A DNA stretch of 64,000 nucleotides from Cordilura impudica (lineage: Eukaryota; Arthropoda; Insecta; Diptera; Scathophagidae). Of this stretch, positions 44,740 to 57,065 are shown piece by piece. A program made the translations under genes and the position numbers. Positions within the stretch are counted from its first letter, which is position 1; each line of letters opens with the position of its first letter. The stretch lies in the NCBI GenBank assembly GCA_963682025.1, contig OY821519.1, forward strand, positions 110,611,764-110,675,763, read 5' to 3'. The notes below the pieces were generated by a model that saw nothing but the letters and a program-made list of their open reading frames with translations, ran no database searches and was not told where the DNA came from.

Positions 44740-46692
44740 CCTGGGCGATTAGGAGCTTCAAACGTTACAAATAATCTATTGAGGGAGACAAAAGTGGTGT
44801 TCATTTCAAAAGCTGGAAAAAGTTGACACACTGTCCTGAAAGACTTCAGACCAATAAGTCTATCATCGTTCTTATTGAAGACAATAGAGCGTATGATAGA
44901 ATCTTGCTTACGTAGAGTTATTGACCGTAAAGTGCTGTCGGCGAGACAACATGATTACAGTAAGGGAAGGTCAACCGAAATAGCTCTTCATGAGCTTGTC
45001 ATTACCATCAAAAAATTGCACTCGGTAGGAGAATACACTATGACAGCTTTTTGGAATAGAATGGGCTTTCAACAATGTCACACCGGACTCGATAATAGCG
45101 GCACTATCTAGTCTACGAGTGAACTCCGTGATCATCTCACTGATTGGATATATGCTTGCCAACAGGCGGATAAAGTTTAAATTGGGAACATCTCTAATAT
45201 CCCGATTTTTGAACAGCGCAATGCCTGGACAGGAAGCTGAACTTCAGACGGAACTTGGAGGAGAGGGCGGAGAAGGCGACTATAGCTTTATACTCCTGAA
45301 AAAGTCCATTGGGAAGCGATGGAGTTTCAGTCCGAAAATTGATCACTGGCTCTACACAGCGGTGGTTCGCCCAATACTGCTGTACGGGGCCATCGTTTGG
45401 TGGCCTGCTTTAGAGAAGGTCTCCAATGTCAAACTTCTTGCAAGGGTACCGAGAATGGTTTCCATGTGTATCACTGGCGCCCTTCGTACTATACATTCGG
45501 ATCCCTTGAACATCCTCTTACATCTAATACCGTTGAACCTATTAGGGAAGCAGTCAGCGGCCTCATCGGCCATTCAACTAAGAGGCACACTACAATGGCG
45601 TGGCAAAATTTGTGGCCATGGAGTGATCCTGACTGACAGGAACTTACCATTGAACGTGGATTACACTACCCCAAGGAGTGTATTAGAACGACACTACAAC
45701 ACTCTAATACCGACCAGGGAATCTTGTTTTGGGAGGACTCCACGTAGCAGGCGTTCCATAAATTTCTACACTGACGGATCGAAATTGTGTGGTCAAGTTG
45801 GTTTCGGAGTCTATTCAAAGGAGCTTGGACTAAATCTGGCTCTCAGGTTACCTGACCACTGCAGTGTATATCAGGGTGAGGTACCGACAATAAAGAATGT
45901 TGCTTATTGGTTAGGTTGGAATATTCTGTCTACAACCGCAGTCTACATCTACTCTGATAGTCAAGCCGTGGTAAAATCCTTGGAATCAATGTTCGTGTAA
46001 ACAAGAACCACTCTTAACAGCCGCACGTCTTTAAACAAGATGGCCATGCAGTTTGGTATCAGACTCATATGTATCCCAGGGCACAGGAATATACCGGGAA
46101 ACTGCAAAGCTGATGAGCTGGCCTTACGGGTTCCAGCGGACTTGGAATGTGTTGGTACAGCCCTGGAATCGTGCAAGCCGAAACTCGGATTCGCCCCGCT
46201 GGCATAACGGATAACAGATGGGCTAACGGATCGACGTGTAGGATCACGAGACAAATCTGGCCGGCTCTGAATAGTAAGCGGACTAGTGCGCTACTATCAC
46301 TTCCCCGTGGGGAGGTTTCAACGGTAGTTACTGTTATCACTGGGCACAGCCATAGGGAACGCTGAACGCCTCAGGGTCTCGTCAAATGACTTCTGTCGTA
46401 GGTGCATGGATGTGGAGGAGGTGGACAGCATAGAACACTTCCTTTACTATTGTCCGGCGCTCTCCAGAACGAGACTTCGCACATTGGGATCGCCGTTTCT
46501 TCATGATCTCTCTGATCTCTCAAATGTGGAAATTTCACATATAAGTGGCTTCATCAGGAGCGCAAACTGGTTCTACGGTGGGAACTGACGGGAACACCTA
46601 CTCATCCCGTGGTATCAAAATGGACCCCAGAGGGTAAGTGTGCATTGCCTTTGGATTAGCAGCCGCCTCTAACCTAACCTAACCTAGCCTAA
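44740..46692 (+). pseudogene. Non-LTR retrotransposon relic (RT + RNase H), LOA/I-like
   Basis: RT pieces: KDFRPISLSSFLLKTIERMI, DIEWAFNNV, then a deletion that removes the catalytic FADD region, then LYTAVVRPILLYGAIVWWP. An RNase H domain follows: INFYTDGSKLCGQVGFGVYS, then VYIYSDSQAVVKSL. A C-terminal CCHC-like block reads CRRCMDVEEVDSIEHFLYYC. RNase H after RT points to LOA, I or R1-group LINEs; LOA is my best guess. Several frames are used and it is inactive. It ends in a TAACC repeat tract (46,669-46,692). Confidence 0.8.
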
Positions 46693-46852
46693 ACTATGTC
46701 CGACAATGACAGCGGATTGCCTTTGTCTCTTAATTGCCTTCTAATTATACTGGCAGCAAATTCTTCTTCAGAATCCGAAGAAGGAGAAAACCACATCAAC
46801 ATTGGAATCATTTTTATCTTTAATTGAGAGTTAAAAATATAACAACATAAAA

Positions 46853-47570
46853 CAAGTAAGAATATTATAGTCGGTCTAGCCCGACTATACGATACCCTAT
46901 ACCATGGTTTAGAGACCCTATCTCTTCAGTCCAACTAATTGGATATAGCAAATAAGCATAAACCAAATTTGAGTGGCATTTTTATTAATTTTTTCGGCTG
47001 CAGATATGAAAAAGTTCATATCGGATGATATGTCTATATGGGGACTAGGTCAAAAAATGGACCGAACCTGACCATATTTGGTAAAGTCACTTATACTTTG
47101 AAAAAATATATACAAACCAAATTTGAGAAAAATCTGTGCAATATTTTTGTTTTTTGATAGATTTAAGTGAAGATCGGGAAGCAGCTCTATATGGGGCCTA
47201 TGACTAAGAATTTTCCTATAGGGATAATTTTTGGACTACTCATTAATGGATGTAATAAACACATACAAACCCAATTTGAATGAGATCTAAATGATAATTT
47301 GGAACTTATGGCAATGATGTCGATTTCATAGGGGTCATTTGTATGGGGACTAGGTCTGAACATATACCGATTCTGACCAATTTCAACAGGGTTCATCCCA
47401 TGGCTGATGAAAGGTTATACACCAAATTTCATCAAAATATGTTCATATTTGCGACCTGTAGTTTGATTACAAGGTATACATGGGCACACAGACGGTCGGA
47501 CGGCACAAAGTCATTATACCCAAACCACATAGTGGTATAGGGTATCGCATAGTCGGTCTAGACCGACTAT
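46853..47570 (+). repeat. ~790 bp dispersed repeat, copy H
   Basis: It starts ACAAGTAAGA and the palindrome variant 'tagtcggtctagcccgacta'. At its right end the normal 'ggtatagggtat' runs directly into another palindrome and copy I. The GGAC tract is short. Confidence 0.85.
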
Positions 47571-48342
47571 AATTATGCGTTTAGAGACCCTATCTCTCAG
47601 GCCCAACTAACTGGATATAGAAAATAAGCATAAACCAAATTTGAGTGGGATTTTATTAATTTTTTCGGCTGCAGATATGAAAAAGTTCATATCGGATGCT
47701 ATATCTATATGGGAACTAGGCCCAAAAATGGACCGATCCTGAGCATGTTTGACAGCGTCTCTTGTATTTTGGAAAAATATATACAAACAAAATTTGAGAA
47801 GAATCAGTGCAATATTTTTCTTTTTTAATAGATTTAAGTGAAGACCGGGAAGCAGCTCTATATGGGGCCTATGACTAAGAGTTGTCCAATAGGGATCATT
47901 TTTGGACTACTGATTAATGGATGCAATATATACATATAAACCCAATTTGACTAAGATTTGTATGATAATTTGGATCTTATGGCAATATATGTTGATTTCA
48001 TAGGGGTCATTTGTATGGGGGCTAGGTCTGAACATGGACCGAATCCCACCAATTTTAACAGCTTTCATCCCATGGCCGGTGAAAGATGTATTACCAAATT
48101 TCATCAAAATATATTCATATTTGCGACCTGCAGTTTGATTACAAACTTTACATGGACACACAGACGGGCGGACGGATGGACGGACGGACGGACGGACGGA
48201 CATCGTTAAATCGAATCAGATAGTGATTCCGATTCGATCGGTATAATTAAAGATGGGTGTATGTCAAATATTTTTGGTTGTTACAAACAGCAGCACAAAG
48301 TCATTATACCCAAACCACATAGTGGTATAGGGTATAAACACA
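47530..48342 (+). repeat. ~790 bp dispersed repeat, copy I (tandem to H)
   Basis: It shares the junction palindrome 'tagtcggtctagaccgacta' with copy H and lacks the usual ACAAGTAAGA start. It has a long GGAC tract (~48,164-48,202) and ends 'aaccacatagtggtatagggtata'. Confidence 0.85.
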
Positions 48343-48449
48343 AAAAATTTTATTACTCTTCTCACTTCTTTTGGATTTGTTTTCTTCTTCTTTTTATAAA
48401 TGTCAATTCATTTTCATTAAACATATGTTCTTCTTTATATACATTAGAT

Positions 48450-49027
48450 ATTTATTTATTTATTTATTTATTTATTAATCTATGGAATAAATCCTTACAG
48501 ACTATTTACAAAAACATTTAACAATGAATGGAAAATTTAAAAATTTAATTTAAAGTGTTCAGATAATTTATTATGTTACTTTTTATGATATTTGTATTTA
48601 AAGAAAAATCAATAAATCTATAAAGCTTATTAAATTCAATACACATTCGTCTAAGCGGATCACCGTTCGCATAATTTGATCTATAAAACTGGACAGATAG
48701 AGGTGAGAAGAAACGTGTTGGTCGCTGGGGGATGTTAAATGAAATATTGTTGATCAGGAAACCAGAACAAACATCGCCATTAATTATGTTCAAAAGAAAT
48801 GAAACGTTTAGCATAGATCTGCGGCTTTTTAAGGTTGTCAGCTTAACAAGGGTGAGTCTGCTGTTATACGACGGAAAACTTAACTGGTTAAAATTTAAGC
48901 TGCAAAGACAGAATAGTAGGAATTGTTTTTGCACCGATTCGATATAATAGAGGCATATTCCAAAATATAAATCTTTTATAAATTTTATTAGATTTTGTTT
49001 CGATTCTAATCGTATGCCGTGATACAA
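48450..49027 (-). pseudogene. LINE RT C-terminal fragment with (AAAT)n tail
   Basis: 160 codons on the minus strand (49,027-48,545). The block LKSRRSMLNVSFLLNIINGD, then IPQRPTRFFSPLSV, then NYANGDPLRRMCIEFN resembles the C-terminal 'SLELRR..FLF.I.NG..' region after the RT of CR1/jockey-like LINEs. The 3' tail is (AAATA)n at 48,450-48,478. It is a 5'-truncated copy. Confidence 0.65.
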
Positions 49028-50240
49028 GACGAAAGCTTACTCGATCACGAAGGCGACGGTGAAAGCATGTTGGTTTGAAAGCATGTGAAAAGATAAATAT
49101 AAGATAAATCTAAATATGTACTCTTTGAGATCATACGTACAAATATCAGGAATATCGTTCTTAAACATTACTTGAATCGGACTGTGCTATTGGCATGGAT
49201 AAACTACTCAACAAAGCTCGAACACTTTCCACACAAATGTATGCAAATATGTACTGCATGGCTGTTTGACATCATTTATATAAAACAAAACAAAAAGATA
49301 TGGTTAGAAATTATGTTACTTTTAGTGTAGCTTGACGTATAGGAGAAAAGTCAAAGGAAATAGCAAATACTAGTTGTAAAGACGTCGATTTATCAAATTC
49401 TTTTCGGAATGTTTAAAACTAAGCTAAAACTAGCTTCCCATATTAAGGATATAAAAAGTTACCCACCAGCGGCCCTTTTTTCATATATTTCTTTTAATTT
49501 AAAACTGAATTGATCCATTTTCATAATTTCGCTTTAATTTTGAGCACAACAACCAACCCTCAGGCAATGTATTATGATAAAAAAAAAAATTTATTGTAAT
49601 TCTGTTGATTGCCGAGCATGAATTTTATGAGTTCTTTCATGCATATCATTATTATAAATTTAATGAATTACTGTTTTCCAAACATCGTATTTATACATAT
49701 TTTTTTTTACCGGAAACATTATCTCAACATTACACACATGTGTCAAAATATTCAATATTGATGTGCAAGGAATTACATCAGGGACAGACAAACAATAACC
49801 ACCGACAACACTCTTATCAATATTATAAAATATGTAAAAAATGCGACAAACACTTTAAGATCCTAATAAACTAGAGTGCTCTGGCTGGCAATTACCCGAA
49901 AAGTGAAGCTGATATTACCCTCAGATATAAAAACACACACACTTATATACATCTTTCAAAATGGGGAATAAAAGTGAATATATGTTTTTTAATATCTAAG
50001 CATACCATAGGATATTTTTCGTTAAAGTATAAGAACAAGTATGTCCCAGTAAGTATTCCTATGTAATGTTGGGGTCTTTATTATAAAGTCATAGTCATAC
50101 ATTAATGTATCAATTGGTAGATTTTGTTATGCAAACTTTTACTTGGGAATGATATTGATGACAACTTACAATTTATACAAAATATTTGTAAACATGTTAG
50201 CAAGAACTTTTGCTTAACTGTTTGTTGTACTGTCATAAAT
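49028..50240. other. No gene recognised
   Basis: AT-rich with short ORFs only. No internal repeat was noticed. Confidence 0.45.
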
Positions 50241-51015
50241 TATGGAAAACAAGTAAGAAAATTTTAGTCGGTCTAGGCCGACTATATGATACCCTATACT
50301 ATGTGTCTAGAGACCTATCTCTTGGGTCCACCTAATTAGACATAGAAAATAAGCATAAACCAAATTTGCGTGGTATTTTTATTAATTTCTTGCCCTCGGC
50401 TATGAAAAAGTTCATAGCAGATGTTATATTTCTATACGGATTAACCATATTTTGTAAGTTCACTTATTTTTTGCAGAAACATATGCAAACCAAATTTGAG
50501 AAAAATCTATGCAATATTTTTGTTTTTTGATGGATTCACGTGAAGATCGGGAATCAGCTTAATATGGGGAGCTCTGACTAAGAAATGTGCTACAGGATTT
50601 ATTTTTAGACTACTGATAAATGGATGTTGTAAGCATAAACAAAACCAATTTGCCTGAGATCTGTATGATAATTTGAATTTTATGGCATTTCAAGTCGGTC
50701 TCATAGGGGTCATTTGTATGGGCACCAGGTCTGAACATGAACCGATTTTCACCACTTTCATTAGCTTTCATCCTATGGTAAATGAAAGCAAAATATATTA
50801 AAATTTGCGACATGTAGTTTGATTACAAGGTTTACATGGACACACAGACGGACGGACAGACAGACAGACGGACGGACGGACATTGCTAAATCGACTCAGG
50901 AAGTGATTCTGAGTCCATCGGTATAATAAAAGATGGGTCTAGGTCAAATATTTTTGGTAGTTACGAACATCAGCACAAACTCATTATACCCTGACCACAT
51001 AGTGATATAGGGTAA
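50241..51015 (+). repeat. ~790 bp dispersed repeat, copy J
   Basis: It runs from ACAAGTAAGA and 'tagtcggtctaggccgacta' to 'gaccacatagtgatatagggta', with mixed GGAC/AGAC units at ~50,846-50,882. Confidence 0.88.
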
Positions 51016-51644
51016 AATTGTGTAGAATTCGTGTTGTTGTTGTTGTTCACAAATACTTAAATGTTTTATAAAACTGTTCAAGTTTGAATTTTGTTTTTTA
51101 CTTCTAATATAGAGATGAATACCATTATAATTTTACATTAGATATTTTCTGTGCCTAAATAGAATTGTCATTTCGATGCTGAAAAGCATTTATCTTAAAA
51201 ACTAGTAAAGTGTCAGAAGTGCCGCAAAACATCTGTTTCTAAAAGTTTTATACATTTTCAACCAATAGTGAAATAAAATTAAAAAGAAAAAAAATCAAAA
51301 CAGAAACTTTGTCTAAGAACTGTTAAATATTTAGAAAATAGGGTGGAGTGATATAGTGATATAGCCCCCATTGACAGTCGGGTATCGGGTACATCTAAAA
51401 AGATGCATGTTAAAAAAACGATTTTAATTTCATAATAAATTAAATTGTTTAATTTCTTCACAACTGAGTAGATAAAAAAAATATTCCTTTGTTAGGAAAT
51501 CGCCTATGTAATATGACGGCAAATTTTATTTGAAAAAAAAAAACCAAAAAACACTCGATTTTCAATAATTCAAGATCATATTAAAGAAATTTCGATAATA
51601 ATAGAGTCTGACATACTTTTATTTAACTCTGTTTGTTGTGGCCG
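51016..51644. other. No gene recognised
   Basis: AT-rich with a short (TTG)n run near 51,032. Nothing else is seen. Confidence 0.4.
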
Positions 51645-52132
51645 TTTTTATACGCCATACTACTGTGTGGTTAAGGTATAATGACTTTCTGCTGATGTTT
51701 ATAACTACCAAAAATATTTGATCTACACCCATACTTTATTATACCGAAACACTTTCTGCGTAGATTTAGCGATGTCCATCTGTCGGTCAGTCTGTCTGTC
51801 CATCTGTCCGTCCGTCTGTCTGCGTTTGTGTCCATGTTAACCTTGTAATCAAACTACAGGTCGCAAATATGAACATATTTGAATGAAATTTGGTATGTAA
51901 GTTTCTATCGACCACAAGATGAACGCAGATGAAAAGCGGTGTATGTTCATACCTAGTTCCTCTACAGGTACCTCTATGAGATCGATTTAAATTGCCATAA
52001 TATCAGTAGAATTGGGTTTGTATATTTTTATTTTACCAATTTATCAGTAGTCCAAAAATGAACCCTATGGGACATTTCTTAGTCATAGCCCTCATATGAA
52101 GCTGATTCCCGATCTTCACTTAAATTCTTAAT
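51645..52132 (-). repeat. ~790 bp dispersed repeat, partial copy K
   Basis: It starts 'tatacgccatactactgtgt', carries a GTCY tract at ~51,775-51,830, and stops after 'gatcttcacttaaattctta', about 60% through the element. Confidence 0.8.
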
Positions 52133-52618
52133 TGAAAGGTAGTTAAAATTGAAATGTTGGACCGAAATGTATGTATGGATGAAATTTATGGATCTACATA
52201 TGACCTAAATTTCGAAGCCTAGTTGGATAGACTAGAACGATTAAAACAAAGCGTAGATGTTTAATTTTACAAAAAGGAAGTAGATAATGAAAAATCGTAA
52301 TTTCGATAAGAGTTTTTAAAGCAATTAAAAATAATAGACAAATATGATCGTTCACCAAAATTTAATGTGAAAGAAGCAGTCACTGTTTATCCAGCGTTTA
52401 TTCGCCTCCGAAACTAATAAGCGTTGAAAGATAATTTTCAGCTTTGAAAATTTTTAAATAAGAGCATCGATAAAAGAGGATTTGGCTAAAGTAATTCTTT
52501 TTCTGAGAGCTAAATTATGAAAAGATCTAATTTTATTTGTATATTTTTTTGTGTTTTATTTAAATGAATATGTATATTTTTCAACTTTTTTTCCTTGTTT
52601 ATTTATTAAATACTCTAA
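52133..52618. other. Unclassified sequence
   Basis: Possibly a decayed coding relic, but no motif is convincing. Confidence 0.3.
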
Positions 52619-52985
52619 CCCATAAAAACAGTTTTTATTAAAACTCTTTCTTTCCTTATGCATATGAGTTTCTAATCTTTGCGTGACTGTGCGTGACTTT
52701 GCGTGACTATCTTAAAATTAATCTTTGGTCACAACAAGTCTATGGACAAAGTTTCAGATCGATCGGATGAGGGGAAATCCATTTTAAATCTCTCCGTGAC
52801 TGTGCATGACTAAGTCAAAGTTAATCTTTTTTTCACAGCAAGTGTATGGATAAAATTTCAGATCGATCGGATGAGGGGAAATGACATTTAGATCACTCCG
52901 TGACTGTGCGTGACCACGCGTGACTGTGACAGACAGACATACAGACAGAGAGTATGAGCTAAAATAAAGAGTTTAAAAATTTGTT
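52619..52985 (+). repeat. ~110 bp-unit repeat, copy 3 (near complete)
   Basis: It has both ends: 'cataaaaacagtttttatta'..'tgcatatgagttt' on the left and '(GACA)n..gagctaaaataaagagttta' on the right. About 2.5 units lie between. It gives the best view of the whole element (~365 bp). Confidence 0.8.
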
Positions 52986-52992
52986 TATGTTC

Positions 52993-53320
52993 TGATAATC
53001 CGCATACATATGACCCTTCTTCAATTAGTCAGTAATCCAAAAATAGACCCTATGGGATTATCCTGAGTTATAGCCCCATATCCCTATATTCACTTAAACC
53101 TATCAAAAACAAAAATATTGCATAGATTTCTCTCAAATTTGGCTTGTATACGTTTTTGCAAAAAAGAAGTGACATCACCGAATGTGAACAGGATCGGTCA
53201 ATTTTTCACCCCTAATCCCCATGTAATTTTAGCATCCCATATAAACTTTTTCAAATTTGCAGTAAACAAAATTAATAAAAATTCTACTCAGATTTAATTT
53301 ATGCTTCATACCACTGTGTA
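52993..53320 (-). repeat. ~790 bp dispersed repeat, partial copy K2
   Basis: It starts at the 'attagtcagtaatccaaaaa' segment, which overlaps what copy K already contains, so K and K2 are separate partial copies rather than one split element. It ends near 'ttaatttatgctt'. Confidence 0.75.
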
Positions 53321-53584
53321 GAGTTTATATATCTGTTTGTCAATATATTTTTTAGCTCATCGAAATAAATTCCAGATACCCCAAAAATTAACATAATATT
53401 CTTCTACTACTTAGCCTTAAAATTTTCTTTGTAATCGGAAGTACTTTGTTATTGCATTTACAGCTTCTAGACCAAATGGGTGAAGAATGATGTATGAAAG
53501 GGTATAAAGACTCCGATAGATTTCATGTAAAAAATTAAACATAGTGAATAATTATTATACAAAACAGAACATGTATCGCTATCC

Positions 53585-53762
53585 ATACATATTTTGGCTT
53601 ATATATATATATATGATCTCCTTTAACTCCTTCTGGAGCTTAGGGCGTCTTCAAAAGCTCTCTTCCACCGAACACGATTTTGTGCAATACTTCTCAGCTC
53701 GTACCAACTGAGGTTTAACTACTACGTTTCGGCCTTAACTAACCCTCTTATATTATATTTTG
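53585..53762 (-). pseudogene. LINE 3' end fragment (possibly RTE-like)
   Basis: The minus strand reads LRSIAQNRVRWKRAFEDALS, then SRRS and a stop, followed by a (TA)n tail (53,606-53,614). An 'A.NR.RW...' C-terminus close to a short tail is typical of several LINEs, RTE included. Confidence 0.4.
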
Positions 53763-55457
53763 GCTTTTTTGATTTTTTTTTTTTTTTTTGGTAACCAAAA
53801 TAGACTGCAGATAAACAAAAATACAGAGAATGTAATTGTATGTATGTAAGTAGAAAATAAATTAATAATTTTCAATTTCAAAACCCGTCAAAAATTACGT
53901 ATTTTATTGAACATCACAACATCTAGGGCATACTTGGACATGTTCTATATACCGCTGAGCGCGTCTTGAAAAAACATATCATGTCATACCCATATTGGAT
54001 TTGTTGATCTGAAAAAAATGAAAATATTTTCAAAAAACAAAAAAATAGACCTTTTCTAAATACGGCCCAGCTTGGCATGGGTTAACGCTAGACCAGAAAT
54101 ATTTTGGGAGTCGTTATGAAACAAACCAAGGTAGATTTCTAGAGGATCAGTTTTCTAGTTTTTTTTTCTCTCCATATGGAGTGAGTGGCTTTAATATTTA
54201 TATATATTAGGGTGACAGAAATTTTTTTTTTAATTTCAAGACGTTCGGGTCTGATTATTATGAAACTGGGTATAAAACTTTTGTGCGCAAAGTTTGAGTG
54301 AAATTGGGCAATGCTTTCTGGACACGCATTGAATTCAAAGTTCAAATATGCATTTGTAAAAATGCATGTAAAAACTCTAGAGTAAATTATCTTTTTAATA
54401 AAAGGACAAAATCTATTATAGGTTGAAAAACATCCAATTATATCAAGTTCCCCAGGCAATAAATGCGCCGCTTGATTAAGAAAATCGAGCTCACATATTT
54501 AAAGACATTGAAATAATTTAGAACAACAACATTTTTAGATTTTTCTGATCTCAGAATGATCTCATATAGAGTAATTTGCATCTCGTCTATTGTGATGCCG
54601 TTCTAAATTAATGTCAAAACAGTACGTTTTTTTTAGAACTATTTCAAAATCTCCAATTTTACGTTTTCAAAAATTTTGTTAGAAATTTGCCGAAATCAAC
54701 AACTGGACTTTAAGGTCTTATTAACAAAATATATGTGATTAAAAATGCCAAATACTGTAGGTATGCTGTTTTTAATTTGGCGAGGGCAGTGTTTTTATTT
54801 CATCGGAGTTGAAGAAAAACTTGATTTTTCATACTTATTCAACTTTTTTACATCTTTTTGATGTTTTCATATTTCAAATGTCTTTTGTCAAAATATTATA
54901 CTACTTGATATAAGTTCTCGATCTTGTAAATTAAGATTAAATTGAAACACTATAAACTGTCCCTCTTTTAGGTCAAACGTAAAATTTAAGGAGATTTACA
55001 TATTTTAAAACAAAATACCGAAATAATATATATTTGTGGAAGGATTTCGAGAAAACTTGTTAATAATATTTTAATTATTCTAAAAAATAATATTCTGGAT
55101 TAATTTTCTTAAACTAACCCGTTGTGCTGCTCTTGATGTCAAATTGACTCTTTATGAAAAAATATAAATATTTTCTTCATCAGGATTTTTTTATATAAAA
55201 CAAATTTAATGTATTCATAAAATTCCTTAAATTTATTCGATATTTCATGAAAATATGTATATTTAATATAGTATAAACAAATTTGTATATCAGGGGCTAA
55301 TATTTAAAAAGTGCTATCTGCGTCAATAATTATTTTAAAGTGAGCGTGTAAAACTAATTTATTAATAAGATCCGAAAGTATTTGTCGATCGATTTGCTAC
55401 AATATCTATAAAGAAATAGTCGCATTAAGCACGTTTGATATCAATATTAATATTATA
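53763..55457. other. No gene recognised
   Basis: AT-rich. 'tagggtgacagaaatttttt' near 54,210 looks like the edge of another repeat, but no second copy was found in the window. Confidence 0.4.
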
Positions 55458-55983
55458 CTGGAAGATCCCAGCCCCCGAAATTCGAGTGCAATTTTTTTTT
55501 TTTTTCATTTAATAACTTATTTTATAAGACCCTAAATGTATGCTAATCAAGTTTAGCCAATTTACAATTCAACACTTGTTATTGTCGTGGTGGTAATACA
55601 AAACGCTAATATAAAGTTGCATAATGTAAAGTTGATTGTGCACGCATTAATATCCTCAAACTCAACGAATTTAAACAGTTAATAGCTCAAAAGAAATAGC
55701 TTGATCCGCTGAGTGTTCTGAGAGTGAAGCGATCAAGATCCATTCATTAGAAGAGGAGCTATGAGAATTCGAATTGCTTGAGTGAATGTGTTCCATTGGA
55801 AATGTACAGGGAAGAACCTCGTTTGAGTATAACTTGAGTAAGGTGGGAGTTGAATAAATTTCAATGATTAATGACACATCTGTATCTAAATATCTTTCAT
55901 TAAAAAAAAAATAAGGAAATCGGCTGGATAGAACGGCCAGACGGACTGACTTTAGTTTTCACAAATTTTTTTAATATATAAGA
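55458..55983 (-). mobile_element. Complete non-autonomous Helitron (526 bp)
   Basis: On the minus strand it begins A|TCTTATATATTAAAAAAATT (55,983) with 'actaaagtcagtccgtctgg', and ends with hairpin GCACTCGAATTTCG and CCAG|T (55,458; CTAG expected). Both ends match the Helitron rules: 5' TC, 3' hairpin plus CTRR-like end, insertion between A and T, no target duplication. No Rep/helicase is encoded. Confidence 0.75.
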
Positions 55984-56084
55984 TTTGACAGTTATATCAA
56001 AAATTAATGTTGCTGTCAAATGTAGATAGCACACTTTTTGAATAAAAGCTCTCGATATACGTTTATATGAATATAATAATTCTG

Positions 56085-57008
56085 AAAAACAAAATTAAAA
56101 CTAGGACACATTTTGGTACATGCGAATTTCAAACTGTATATGTGTTTTTATACCCTATACCACTATGTGGTTTGGGCATAATGACTTTGTGCTGCTGTTT
56201 GTAACTACCAAATATATTTGACCTATACCCATCTTTCATTATACCGATCGAATCAGAATCACTATCTGATCCGTCTGAAATATGAATATATGTTGATGAA
56301 ATTTGGTATATAAACTTCTATCGGCCATAGGATGAACGCTATTGATGAGAATCGGTCCATGTTCAGACCTAGCCCCCATACAAATGACCCCTATGAAATC
56401 GACATAAATTGCCATAAGATCCAAATTGTCATATAGATCTTAGTCAGATTGGGTTTATATGCATTTATTATATCCATTAATGAGTAGTCCAAAAATTATC
56501 ATTATGGGACAACTCTTAGTCATAGGCCCCATTTAGAGCTGGTTCCCGATCTTCACTTAAATCTATCAAAAAACAAAAATATTGCTCTGATTCTTCTCAA
56601 ATTTGGTTTGTGTATATTTTTTCAAAATATAAGCGACTTTACCAAATAATGTCAGGATCGGTCCATTTTTTGACCTAGTCCACATATAAATATAACACCC
56701 GGTATGAACTTTTTCATATCTGCAGCCAAAAAAATTAATAACAATGCCACTCAAATTTGTTTTTTGCTTATTTTCAATATCCAGTTAGTTGGATCGAAGA
56801 GATAGGGTTTCTAAACCATAATAGAAGGTATCGTATGGTCGGTCTAGACCGACTATAATTATCTTACTAGTTTTAAATTTGTTAATGAGTTTTTTATCTT
56901 CATTCACAATAATAATAAACCATAAAATTGTTAGTTTTTGAATTGGCTAAGTTAAAAAATAAAGTGGCTAGATATTGCACTCGAAATTCGAGCGCGGAAA
57001 TCTGCTAG
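56085..57008 (+). mobile_element. Helitron 3' part, split by a ~790 bp repeat
   Basis: 56,880-57,008 matches the 3' part of the copies at 31.5 and 63.1 kb and ends with hairpin GCACTCGAAATTCGAGCGC and CTAG|T (57,005-57,008). The preceding block 'gtatatgtgtttt' (~56,135) continues the same element on the other side of copy L. Confidence 0.65.
56149..56874 (-). repeat. ~790 bp dispersed repeat, copy L
   Basis: It runs from 'tataccctataccactatgt' to 'tagaccgactataattatct' and 'tactagt'. The GTCY tract is deleted (~56,270). It is inserted in a Helitron. Confidence 0.85.
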
Positions 57009-57065
57009 TTATACTTAATAATAAATTTTAAATCCTTATGCATGTATAATCCTGCACTATAATTA

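Noticed and set aside
48545..49027. 160-codon ORF as a host hypothetical protein
   Set aside because: Its residue pattern and the adjacent (AAAT)n tail fit a truncated LINE RT end.
52133..52618. Possible hAT dimerisation-domain relic
   Set aside because: The resemblance is a few residues only, across several stops.
51645..53320. Repeat copies K and K2 as one element split by the ~110 bp-unit repeat
   Set aside because: The two parts overlap in content (both contain the 'tagtccaaaaat' segment), so they are separate partial copies.
53606..53614. (TA)n run as an origin or promoter
   Set aside because: Simple tail of a LINE fragment.
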